Origin: Pseudomonas guariconensis
GTDB lineage: Bacteria; Pseudomonadota; Gammaproteobacteria; Pseudomonadales; Pseudomonadaceae
Assembly: GCF_015680235.1 (NCBI RefSeq)
Contig: NZ_JADLJL010000004.1
Coordinates: forward strand, 62,001-126,000
Direction: 5' to 3'
DNA: 64,000 nt
The first letter of the stretch is position 1. The number at the start of each line of letters is the position of its first letter. The notes beneath the pieces were generated by a model. It saw nothing but the letters and a program-made list of their open reading frames with translations. It made no database searches and had not been told where the DNA came from. This document shows positions 39,072-47,214 of this stretch, piece after piece. The translations under genes and the position numbers were made by a program.

Positions 39072-39103
39072 GGGGCAGCCCCACCCTGGGAGGGGGCTGC
39101 TCC
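39072..39103 (-). other. Stem-loop in the tssC-hcp spacer
   Basis: GGGGCAGCCCC (39072-39082) pairs with GGGGCTGCTCC (39093-39103) through 11 positions including one G-T pair, with a 10-base loop. It is between the tssC stop and the hcp start, a good position for an RNA-processing or attenuation element. Confidence 0.6.
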
Positions 39104-39110
39104 GCGATGG

Positions 39111-40604
39111 TCAGGCCCCTTTGGCCGAAGGCAGCTTCGACACCAGGCGCAGCGACACGGTCAGCCCTTCGAGCTGGTAGTGCGGGCGCAGGTAGAAGCG
39201 CGAGTTGTAGTAACCCGGGTTGCCTTCGACCTCCTCGACCACCACTTCGGCAGCTGCCAGTGGATGCTGGGCCTTGGTGGTCTCGGTGGAGTGCGCTGGG
39301 TCGCCGTCGACGTAGTTGAGGATCCAGTCTTGCAGCCAACGCTGCATCTCGTCCTTTTCCTTGAACGAGCCGATCTTGTCGCGAACGATGCACTTGAGGT
39401 AGTGGGCGAAGCGACAGGTGGCGAACAGGTACGGCAGGCGTGCGGCCAGGTTAGCGTTGGCGGTGGCGTCCGGGTCATCGTACTCGGCCGGCTTCTGCAG
39501 TGACTGGGCGCCGATGAACGCGGCGAAGTCGGTGTTCTTCTTGTGCAGCAGCGGCATGAAACCGTTTTTCGCAAGTTCCGCCTCGCGACGGTCGGAAATG
39601 GCGATTTCGGTCGGGCACTTCATGTCCACGCCACCGTCGTCGGTGGGGAAGGTGTGCGCCGGCAGGCCCTGCACTTCACCGCCAGACTCCACGCCGCGGA
39701 TGCGCGAGCACCAGCCGTAGTGCTTGAACGAACGGTTGATGTTCACTGCCATGGCGTAGGCGGCGTTGGCCCAGGTGTATTTGCTGCTGTCGGCGCCGTC
39801 GGTGTCTTCTTCGAAAGCGAAGGCTTCTACCGGGTCGGTCTTGGCCCCGTAGGGCAAGCGTGCCAGGAAGCGCGGCATGGTCAGGCCGATGTAGCGCGAG
39901 TCTTCCGATTCGCGCAGCGAGCGCCAGCCGGCATATTCCGGGGTGGTGAAGATCTTGGTCAGGTCGCGTGGGTTGGACAGCTCCTGCCAGGAACCCATGC
40001 CCATCACGGTAGGCGAGGCGGCCGCAATGAATGGCGCGTGCATGGAAGCGCAGACCTTGGACATCTCGCCCAGCAGCTCCACATCGGGCGGCGATTGGTC
40101 GAAGTAGTAATCACCTACCAGGCAACCATAAGGCTCGCCGCCGAACTGGCCGTATTCCTCTTCATAGAGTTTCTTGAATACTGGGCTCTGGTCCCAGGCG
40201 GTGCCCTTGAACTTCTTCAGGGTCTTGTGCAGGTCATTCTTGGAAATGTTGAGCACGCGGATCTTCAGCTGCTCGTCGCTCTCGGTGTTGTTGACCAGAT
40301 AGTGCAGGCCACGCCAGGCGCTTTCCAGCTGTTGGAAATCGTCGTGGTGGATGATCTGGTTGACCTGGGCGGTGAGCTTGGCGTCGATGGCGGCAATGAT
40401 CTGTTCGATAGAGCCGATGGCATCGTTGGAAACCAGGTTGGTCTGCGCCAGGGCCTGTTCGGCGAGGGTACGCACGGCGCTCTCGACGGCTTCCTTGGCT
40501 CGCTCGGTCTTGGGTTTGAATTCCTGCAGCAGCAGATTGGCGAATTCGCTCGCATCCTGCGTGGCGACCGATGGGGACTGGGTATCGCGTAATGGATCGT
40601 TCAT
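39111..40604 (-). CDS. tssC: T6SS sheath large subunit TssC (VipB)
   Basis: 497 residues. Typical segments are SEFANLLLQEFKPKTERAK, AWRGLHYLVNNTESDEQLKI, LVGDYYFDQSPPDVELL and the C-terminal core DPAHSTETTKAQHPLAAAEV. It forms the contractile sheath with TssB. The ATG at 40604 follows GGAGACGG; the frame continues upstream to 40652 but without a ribosome site. tssB ends 10 bases upstream. Confidence 0.97.
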   Translation of the reverse strand: MNDPLRDTQSPSVATQDASEFANLLLQEFKPKTERAKEAVESAVRTLAEQALAQTNLVSNDAIGSIEQIIAAIDAKLTAQVNQIIHHDDFQQLESAWRGLHYLVNNTESDEQLKIRVLNISKNDLHKTLKKFKGTAWDQSPVFKKLYEEEYGQFGGEPYGCLVGDYYFDQSPPDVELLGEMSKVCASMHAPFIAAASPTVMGMGSWQELSNPRDLTKIFTTPEYAGWRSLRESEDSRYIGLTMPRFLARLPYGAKTDPVEAFAFEEDTDGADSSKYTWANAAYAMAVNINRSFKHYGWCSRIRGVESGGEVQGLPAHTFPTDDGGVDMKCPTEIAISDRREAELAKNGFMPLLHKKNTDFAAFIGAQSLQKPAEYDDPDATANANLAARLPYLFATCRFAHYLKCIVRDKIGSFKEKDEMQRWLQDWILNYVDGDPAHSTETTKAQHPLAAAEVVVEEVEGNPGYYNSRFYLRPHYQLEGLTVSLRLVSKLPSAKGA

Positions 40605-40614
40605 GGCCGTCTCC

Positions 40615-41130
40615 TCAGGCGCTCGGCTCGGTGTTGGCAGGTTTAGGCGCACTGGCCAGGGCCTGGAGCAGGGCTGGGTCCTTGATGGCTTTCAGGATGA
40701 TGTCTTCGGCGCCGGTCTTGCCGTCCATGTAGGTCAGCAAGTTGGCCAGCTGGGTGCGGGCCTCGAGCAGTTGGTTGAGGGCGTCGACCTTGCGTGCCAC
40801 GGCAGCGGGGCTGAAGTCGTCCATGCTCTCGAAGGTGATGTCCAGGCTCAGGTTGCCTTCGCCGGTCAGCTCGTTGGGCACATTGAAGGCCACCCGTGGC
40901 TTCATGGCCTTCAGGCGCGAGTCGAAATTGTCGACATCGATCTCCAGGAATTTGCGGTCGGCCACCGCTGGCAGCGGCTCGGCGGGTTTGCCGGCGAGGT
41001 CGGAGAGCACGCCCATGACGAAGGGCAGCTGGACCTTCTTCTCGGCGCCGTACAGTTCGACGTCATATTCGATCTGTACCCGCGGCGCACGGTTGCGCGC
41101 GATAAATTTCTGGGAGCTGTCTTTCGCCAC
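40615..41130 (-). CDS. tssB: T6SS sheath small subunit TssB (VipA)
   Basis: 171 residues starting at GTG with a strong AGGAGG six bases upstream. Typical are RAPRVQIEYDVELYGAEKKVQLPFVMGVLSDL and MKPRVAFNVPNEL, the family signature. It is the partner of TssC in the sheath. The C-terminal tail (SAPKPANTEPSA) is low complexity. Confidence 0.96.
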   Translation of the reverse strand: MAKDSSQKFIARNRAPRVQIEYDVELYGAEKKVQLPFVMGVLSDLAGKPAEPLPAVADRKFLEIDVDNFDSRLKAMKPRVAFNVPNELTGEGNLSLDITFESMDDFSPAAVARKVDALNQLLEARTQLANLLTYMDGKTGAEDIILKAIKDPALLQALASAPKPANTEPSA

Positions 41131-41202
41131 GTTGTTCCTCCTGGTCGCCGATGCGGCGGCTCTGTTTGTTGCGGGCGTCGGTGTTATGCGCCCCGAACGG
41201 CG

Positions 41203-42237
41203 TCAGTCGCCTTCGGGGCCGCGCAGGTTCTCGAATTGCGACAAGCCATCGGGGATCAGGTCACGGACGATGGTCGCGAAATCGGCGTTGACCAGGTGCT
41301 TCGCCCTGCGCAGTAGCACCGGCAGGGGGCTGGACGGTTCGTGGCGAGCGTAGTACTGGAGCAGGCGATCGAGGCTTTGCAGCACGTCGTCGCGGCTGTT
41401 CACTTCGTCGGAACGAGTGGTGGCACGCGGTTGGGCAGCCGGCGCGGGCCGTTGGTCGTCGTTGGCGCTGACTTCGGGGTGGGTGTCGTCGACGGCAACG
41501 GCCGGTTCGGTACCCTCCGGGCCATAGTCGATCAACACTTGCAGGGCCTGGCGCAGGGGCTGCCGGAGGGCCGACAGGTCGACGCCACTGGCCGAACCGA
41601 CCTGGTCGTTGACCCGGTGCTCGATGGTGTCCAGGGCCTCGCGTGCCAGCTGCAAGGCCTGACGGCATTGCGCCAGCTGTTCCGGCTCGACATCTCGCAG
41701 GGCCGCAGCCAACTCCTCGACACTCAATTGCTCGCTGGCGAAGTGCTGGATACCTGCGGCATGCAATGCCGCCCGGAGGGTGACCGGGCCGAAGGCGCGC
41801 GAGCGTACCAGCACGGTGTCGCGCAGCAGGGCGATGTTGGTGTCGCAGGTAAGGCCAGCCAGGGCGTTTACGCGTACGGTCGGGTCGTTGTCGTCGGCGG
41901 CATCCAGTTGAGGGTGCAGGTGCAGCCAGTATTCGCCCAGCAGGTCGCGGATCAGCTCGAGGCTCGCGGCCAGGCCTGGCAAGCCGTGCAAGGCCAGGTT
42001 CGCCTGGACGAGGAAATGGGTGATGCGCAGGTCTTTGCTGCGTTGCAGCAGGGTGGTGCAAGCCTGTTCGATGTCGCGCCACTGGGGGGGCTCGGCTGCC
42101 TGTACGGCATCGCCCATGACGCGCTCGGGACGGCCTTGGGCATCACGCTCCAATTGCAGGAAATCGGGGTCGTATTCGAGGTCGTCGCCGCAGGGAAAGT
42201 CTGCGGAAACAGCAGCGAGCAGCAGCGGCGAGTTCAC
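41203..42237 (-). CDS. tssA: T6SS assembly cap protein TssA
   Basis: 344 residues with the ImpA-type N-terminal domain (PCGDDLEYDPDFLQLERDAQG, LRDLLGEYWLHLHPQLD). The C-terminal region (SRDDVLQSLDRLLQYYARHEPSSPLPVLLRRAKHLV) is the short-type TssA tail. It primes and caps the growing tube and sheath. The start is GTG at 42237 with GGAG upstream at rather long spacing. It is the first gene of the minus-strand arm. Confidence 0.93.
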   Translation of the reverse strand: MNSPLLLAAVSADFPCGDDLEYDPDFLQLERDAQGRPERVMGDAVQAAEPPQWRDIEQACTTLLQRSKDLRITHFLVQANLALHGLPGLAASLELIRDLLGEYWLHLHPQLDAADDNDPTVRVNALAGLTCDTNIALLRDTVLVRSRAFGPVTLRAALHAAGIQHFASEQLSVEELAAALRDVEPEQLAQCRQALQLAREALDTIEHRVNDQVGSASGVDLSALRQPLRQALQVLIDYGPEGTEPAVAVDDTHPEVSANDDQRPAPAAQPRATTRSDEVNSRDDVLQSLDRLLQYYARHEPSSPLPVLLRRAKHLVNADFATIVRDLIPDGLSQFENLRGPEGD

Positions 42238-42632
42238 CAGGATTCGATCTCCATATCGGCCCTTGGCGGGGCTTCATTGGCGCAAAGTTGTTTTTGTGAA
42301 CTAGCGCACAAACGTAGCGTTGAATATGTGCCTGATATCGATGTGATATCACTTTGGGATTTTCAAGATGCGCATTTATGGTTTATTTCCAAAATGATGT
42401 CAAGGTAAGCTACGCGCCGTGAATGGACACTTGTGATCGACTTGGCAAGCTATGGTTACCATTGGTCGATCAATATGAAAGTGTATTGCCGGTAAGGTTT
42501 AATACGACCTTCCGGATTAGGGTTGGCGGTGTTTTGCCCAGTATTTAAGGGGCTTTGCCGGGCCATCGGGTCGGGCTTGTTCATTCACTCAAATGAATGG
42601 ATAAGAGTTTCAGTTATACGCAAGGAGGCATG
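42238..42632. promoter_or_regulatory. Divergent control region between tssA and fha
   Basis: About 400 bases without a gene, clearly richer in A and T than the surroundings (for example GATGTGATATCACTTTGGG near 42340 and ATTTATGGTTTATTTCC near 42373). It must hold the promoters for both T6SS arms. ATATCGATGTGATATCAC contains a small inverted repeat (GATATC and GATATC at 42334 and 42345). A GGA-containing CAAGGAGG element is at the fha start (42621-42628). No sigma-54 site with correct spacing was found. Confidence 0.6.
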
Positions 42633-43991
42633 ATGGCACTTTGCCTGACCATCACCAGTTACCATAAGATTACCCCGGGGCAATGCCCGGAGAAGTTACT
42701 GGAGACCGGTGCCATCACTGTAGGTCGCGCGGCAGATAATGATTGGGTACTTCCCGATCCGGAGCGCCTGGTTTCCTCGAAGCACTGTGTCATACAGTTC
42801 AAGGATGGCCGTTATTACTTGACCGACAACAGCACCAATGGCGTTGAGTTAGTGCATGCCGGTGTGCGTTTGCGTCGTGGAAACAGTGAACCGCTGATGG
42901 ATGGCGAAGTTATTCGAATTGGCGATTATGAAATCCAGGCGAGGATTGATTCGGGACTGTCGGTACCCATTGCTGGCCAGGCCGAAGCGCAGAGTTTCGA
43001 GGCGTTGATGGCCAATCAGGCTGCGATGCCTGCAGCACCTATCTGCGGCGCGCCAGCGGCTTTCCTGCAGGGGGCCTCGAGCCATGACACCTTGCCTGAT
43101 CTGTTCGATTTCCTGGGGCCTTCCAGTGTCCCGCCTGTCAGCCAGCCGGACCATGTCCCCGCTCAACAGCATGATTTTCGCCCGCCTGCCCCGATAGTGC
43201 CGCCTGAACCGGCTCAGGCGCCGGTTGCGCCGGGAGCGATTCCGGCCGACTGGCACCTGTTGGACAGTACCCCGGCGCCTGTGTCCCAGGCCGTGCCAGA
43301 GGCGGTGCTGGCCGCCGAGCCCGCCGTTGTGCCGCCCGCGACCGTGAAACCCGCAGTGCCGCCAGCGACACTGGAACCCGGGCCCTCTCAGGCCCCAGGC
43401 AACGATGCGTTGCTGCAGGCGTTCTTGCGAGGCGCCAGTATCGAACACCTGCGTATCGATGGCGCGGATGTCGTGGCCCAGATGGAAGCCATCGGCCGCA
43501 GCTACCGTCTGATGATCGAAGGCCTGGTCGACGTGCTGCGCGCGCGCAGTAGCTTGAAGGGCGAGTTCCGCATGCAGCAAACCACCATCGCCCCGGTGCA
43601 GAACAACCCGCTGAAATTCGCTCCCAACGCTGACGAAGCGTTGCTGTTGCTGCTACGCCATAACAGCCAGGCGTTCATGGCTCCGGACCAGGCGGTTCGC
43701 GACAGTTTCGATGACTTGCGTGCGCACCAGCTGGCGGTGATGGCGGGCGTCGAAGCCGCCATCAAGCACCTGTTGTCGCGTTTTGAGCCCGGACGGCTGG
43801 AAGAGCGTCTGGCACCCGCCGCCGGCCTGGCGAAGCTGTTCGGCGGCTCGCGTCAGGCCCATTGCTGGCAGCAGTTCACCGAGCTCTACGGGCAGATGTC
43901 CAGGGAGGCCGAGGACGACTTCCAGGACTTGTTCGGCCGAGAGTTCAGCCGCGCCTACGAGGCTCACAGCAGCCGCCTGCGACGCTCCTGA
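42633..43991 (+). CDS. tagH: T6SS FHA-domain protein Fha/TagH
   Basis: 452 residues. The N-terminal FHA domain (about 22-100: ITVGRAADNDWVLPD, SSKHCVIQFKDGRYYLTDNSTNG) binds phosphothreonine. A long Pro/Ala-rich linker (about 130-260) leads to the TagH C-terminal domain (VDVLRARSSLKGEFRMQQTTIAPVQNNPLKF). In H1-type systems PpkA phosphorylates this protein to switch on secretion. Start ATG at 42633 with AAGGAGG four bases upstream; an in-frame ATG three bases earlier and one at 42597 are possible. Confidence 0.93.
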   Translation: MALCLTITSYHKITPGQCPEKLLETGAITVGRAADNDWVLPDPERLVSSKHCVIQFKDGRYYLTDNSTNGVELVHAGVRLRRGNSEPLMDGEVIRIGDYEIQARIDSGLSVPIAGQAEAQSFEALMANQAAMPAAPICGAPAAFLQGASSHDTLPDLFDFLGPSSVPPVSQPDHVPAQQHDFRPPAPIVPPEPAQAPVAPGAIPADWHLLDSTPAPVSQAVPEAVLAAEPAVVPPATVKPAVPPATLEPGPSQAPGNDALLQAFLRGASIEHLRIDGADVVAQMEAIGRSYRLMIEGLVDVLRARSSLKGEFRMQQTTIAPVQNNPLKFAPNADEALLLLLRHNSQAFMAPDQAVRDSFDDLRAHQLAVMAGVEAAIKHLLSRFEPGRLEERLAPAAGLAKLFGGSRQAHCWQQFTELYGQMSREAEDDFQDLFGREFSRAYEAHSSRLRRS

Positions 43992-44040
43992 GGTACGGCC
44001 CGGAGCACAGGAAGAATACCAATACGTCATGAGGACGAGG

Positions 44041-44538
44041 ATGAGTGCAACAAGACTGATCGCAGCCCTGGCCATCGTGCTGCTCAGTGCCTGCAGCAAG
44101 GGCGTGCCGGTCGAACCTGCGGCGATCGGCGCCGCAGTAGCGCCGGGCATTACCCTTTATTTCAGTGCTGCGGCCGGGCTCAACCCGGGCGCTACTGGCA
44201 CGCCCGCCCCCGTGCGAGTGCGCATCTACGAGCTGAAGAACAGCGCTGCGTTCGTTCGCGCCGATTACTTCGCCCTGGCTGAGCGGGCCCAGGCAACGCT
44301 GGCTGCGGACCTGGTCGACCTGGACGAGGTTCTGCTCCAGCCCGGCGAACAGCTGCGTATCACCCGCCCGTTGAGCCCCGCCACGCGACAGGTCGGCCTG
44401 GTGGTCGGCTATCGCGAGATCGACCAGGCCCAATGGCGCAGTGTGCTGCCGGTGCCGCCCAACGACTATCAGATCAGCCTCGATGTGCGTGCCGTGCGCA
44501 GCGCCGTGGCCATCCCTCAACCTGAGACTGCCCGCTAG
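44041..44538 (+). CDS. tssJ: T6SS outer-membrane lipoprotein TssJ
   Basis: 165 residues with signal MSATRLIAALAIVLLSAC and the acylated Cys18. The mature part shows the transthyretin-like TssJ pattern (ITLYFSAAAGLNP, PVRVRIYELKNSAAFVRADYFAL, RQVGLVVGYREI). It anchors the TssM periplasmic domain to the outer membrane. GAGGACGAGG precedes the ATG at 44041; a second in-frame ATG at 44029 has poorer spacing. Confidence 0.94.
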   Translation: MSATRLIAALAIVLLSACSKGVPVEPAAIGAAVAPGITLYFSAAAGLNPGATGTPAPVRVRIYELKNSAAFVRADYFALAERAQATLAADLVDLDEVLLQPGEQLRITRPLSPATRQVGLVVGYREIDQAQWRSVLPVPPNDYQISLDVRAVRSAVAIPQPETAR

Positions 44539-44553
44539 GCAATCGGAGAACCC

Positions 44554-45888
44554 ATGTCTTGGAACAATCGCGTGGTCTGGTCGGAAGGGATGTTCATCAC
44601 GACCCAACACTTCCAGCAGCACGACCGCTACCTTGAGAATTTCGTCGATGCCCGCAGCCGTCCGCTCAGCGCCGCTGCCTGGGGGTTCTCGGAGCTGTTG
44701 ATCGACCAGGGGCTGCTGGCCCAGGGCAAGCTGGCGATCATCAGTGCCCGTGGCCTGTTGCCTGATGGCACGCCGTTCGATATTCCTCGCGACGACCTGC
44801 CACCAGCGCCACTGGACGTTCCCGACGACGTTCGCGACGCAGTGGTCTATCTCTGCTTGCCGCTCAAGCGTGCCGGCGCACGGGACACCGTCGATGAGGG
44901 TGAGAGGCTCGACGGTGCGCGCTATATCAGCCGTATCAGCGAAGTGCGTGACGACAACGCCCCGTTCGAGAACCGTGCGCCGCTGGCTCTGGGTAGTCGT
45001 GCCCTGCGCCTGCTGCGCGCCGAGGATGGCCTGGGCGACTACGCCGCATTGGGTGTGGTGCGTATCCGCGAGAAGCGTGCCGACCGTGCGTTGGTATTGG
45101 ACGACAGCTACATTCCGCCACTGCTCGACGTCAGCGGCAACGGCGCGTTGTCCGGGTTTCGTGGCGAGCTCCTGGGGCTGTTGCACCAACGCGCAGAGGC
45201 CTTGGCGGGGCGTGTGGTGGCGTCGGCCAACGGTGGCGCCTCGGAAATCGCCGATTTCATGCTGCTGCAGCTGGTCAACCGCGCCCAGCCGCTGATCGAG
45301 CACCTGAACCAGCTCTCGCCACTGCATCCAGAGCGTCTGTACAGCGAATTGGTGGCCTTGGCGGGTGAGTTTGCCACCTTCACCCGGTATGGCCGGCGTC
45401 CGGAGAGCTTTCCGGTGTACCAGCACGATGACCTGGCCGCGACGTTCACGCCGGTGATGGCTGCGCTGCGCGAAGCCTTGTCGATGCTGATCGACAGCAA
45501 GGCGGTGGCCATTCCTATCGTCGAAAAGGCTTACGGCATCCACGTCGGCATGCTGGCCGACCGCAGCCTGCTGGACAGCGCCAGCTTCGTGCTGGTGGTG
45601 CGCGCCGACGTACCCAGCGAGACACTGCGCAGCCGCTTCGGACAGCAGAGCAAGATTGGCTCGGTGGAGCACATCCGCGATTTGGTCAACCTGCAATTGC
45701 CGGGCATCGGTCTGCTGCCGTTGCCGGTCGCCCCTCGGCAGATCCCGTTCCATGCCGGTTCCACCTATTTCGAACTCGACCGAGGTAGCGAACATTGGAA
45801 ACAGCTGCAGCATTCCGGTGGCTTCGCCTTCTACATCGCCGGCGAGTTTCCCGGCCTTAACCTGGCCTTCTGGGCCATTCGAGGATAA
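44554..45888 (+). CDS. tssK: T6SS baseplate-to-membrane linker TssK
   Basis: 444 residues beginning MSWNNRVVWSEGMFITTQHFQQHDRYLENFV, the diagnostic TssK N-terminus. IVEKAYGIHVGMLAD and the C-terminal HAGSTYFELDRGSEHWKQLQ also fit. The trimer docks the baseplate on TssL/TssM. GGAGAACCC precedes the ATG, 15 bases after the tssJ stop. Confidence 0.97.
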   Translation: MSWNNRVVWSEGMFITTQHFQQHDRYLENFVDARSRPLSAAAWGFSELLIDQGLLAQGKLAIISARGLLPDGTPFDIPRDDLPPAPLDVPDDVRDAVVYLCLPLKRAGARDTVDEGERLDGARYISRISEVRDDNAPFENRAPLALGSRALRLLRAEDGLGDYAALGVVRIREKRADRALVLDDSYIPPLLDVSGNGALSGFRGELLGLLHQRAEALAGRVVASANGGASEIADFMLLQLVNRAQPLIEHLNQLSPLHPERLYSELVALAGEFATFTRYGRRPESFPVYQHDDLAATFTPVMAALREALSMLIDSKAVAIPIVEKAYGIHVGMLADRSLLDSASFVLVVRADVPSETLRSRFGQQSKIGSVEHIRDLVNLQLPGIGLLPLPVAPRQIPFHAGSTYFELDRGSEHWKQLQHSGGFAFYIAGEFPGLNLAFWAIRG

Positions 45889-45894
45889 GCCGCG

Positions 45895-47214
45895 ATGCAA
45901 CCGGACGACCCGCTGGCCAACGACCGCACTCAGTTCATGCCGCGCCCCGGTGGCCGCGGGCCACAACAGGGCACACCGGCTCAAGAGCCGCTCCAGCCTT
46001 CATTCGCGCCGCTGAATGTGCCCGCCGAACCCCTGGCCCCGGGCCAGGGCGAAGGCCTCAATCCGCTGGAACAGGCGGCCGGCCCGCTGCTCGCGCTGCT
46101 CACTCGCCTGCGCAATACCATCGCCCATCCGGCTCCGGCCAGCCTGCGTGCGCAACTTTTGGCCTACCTGCGCCAGTTCGAGGAGCGTGCCGAAGCCGGT
46201 GGCGTGCCACGCAACGAAGTGTTGCTGGCCCGCTACGCATTGTGCACCGCGCTCGACGAAGCGGTGCTCAGCACCCCCTGGGGTAGCAGCAGCGACTGGG
46301 GCAAGCAGAGCCTGTTGATCACTGTGCACAACGAAGCGTGGGGCGGCGAGAAGGTGTTCCAGCTCATGGAACATTGCCTGCAGAGCCCGCGTGAACGGCT
46401 GAACCTGCTGGAGCTGCTGTACCTGTGCATCAGCCTCGGTTTCGAAGGCCGCTACCGGGTCATGAACGGTGGTCGCGCCCAGCTCGATGCGCTGCGCGAA
46501 CGCACAGCCGCGACCATTCGCAGTGCGCGGGGCGATATCGAGCGTGAGCTGTCGCCGCATTGGCGCGGAGTCACCGTGGCCCGTGACCGGCTGGCGCAGT
46601 TTGTACCGCCTTGGGTCGGCCTGGCGGTGGCGCTGGCGCTCCTGCTGCTGGTGTTGTTCGGCTTGCGCCTGAAGCTGGCTGCCGATGCCGAGCCGGTCTT
46701 TCGTGGCATCCATGCCTTGGGGGAGATTCCGGTGCAGGCCATGGACCGGCCAGTCGTGCAACCAAAGCCGGTTGAGCGACCGCGCCTGGCGCGCTTTCTG
46801 GCCGAGGACATCAGGGCTGGTCGGGTCGCCGTCGAGGATGCAGTGGACCGCTCGGTGGTGACCATCCGCGGCGATGAACTGTTCGCCTCTGCCAGCGCCA
46901 GCATCAAGAGCGACTTCCAGCCGCTGATGTTGCGCATCGCCGAGGCCGTGGCAAAGGTGAAGGGCAACGTGAAGGTCACGGGCCACAGCGACAATCAGCG
47001 CATAGCCACCCTTCGCTTCCCTTCCAACTGGGCGCTGTCACAGGCTCGCGCCGAAGAGGTCAAGGGCATCCTCGCCGCTCGCACCGGTCAGCCCGAGCGC
47101 TTCACTGCGCAGGGGCTGAGCGACACAGAGCCGCTGGCGTCGAACGACAGCGCGCAGGGCCGGGCGAAGAATCGTCGGGTTGAGATCACCGTTCTGGCGG
47201 AGGGCGTCGAGTGA
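45895..47214 (+). CDS. tssL: T6SS inner-membrane protein TssL with C-terminal OmpA/peptidoglycan-binding domain
   Basis: 439 residues. The cytoplasmic DotU/IcmH domain (about 55-230: NEVLLARYALCTALDEAVLSTPWG, LLELLYLCISLGFEGRYRV) is followed by one membrane helix near 238-259 and a periplasmic OmpA-like domain (about 340-435: VTGHSDNQRIATLRFPSNWALSQARA, RAKNRRVEI). This is the extended, peptidoglycan-binding TssL. It overlaps tssM by GTGA. Confidence 0.96.
   Translation: MQPDDPLANDRTQFMPRPGGRGPQQGTPAQEPLQPSFAPLNVPAEPLAPGQGEGLNPLEQAAGPLLALLTRLRNTIAHPAPASLRAQLLAYLRQFEERAEAGGVPRNEVLLARYALCTALDEAVLSTPWGSSSDWGKQSLLITVHNEAWGGEKVFQLMEHCLQSPRERLNLLELLYLCISLGFEGRYRVMNGGRAQLDALRERTAATIRSARGDIERELSPHWRGVTVARDRLAQFVPPWVGLAVALALLLLVLFGLRLKLAADAEPVFRGIHALGEIPVQAMDRPVVQPKPVERPRLARFLAEDIRAGRVAVEDAVDRSVVTIRGDELFASASASIKSDFQPLMLRIAEAVAKVKGNVKVTGHSDNQRIATLRFPSNWALSQARAEEVKGILAARTGQPERFTAQGLSDTEPLASNDSAQGRAKNRRVEITVLAEGVE

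Noticed and set aside
42522..42537. TTGGCGGTGTTTTGC upstream of fha, resembling a sigma-54 -24/-12 promoter
   Set aside because: The GG-to-GC spacing is one base too short for sigma-54, which tolerates little change.
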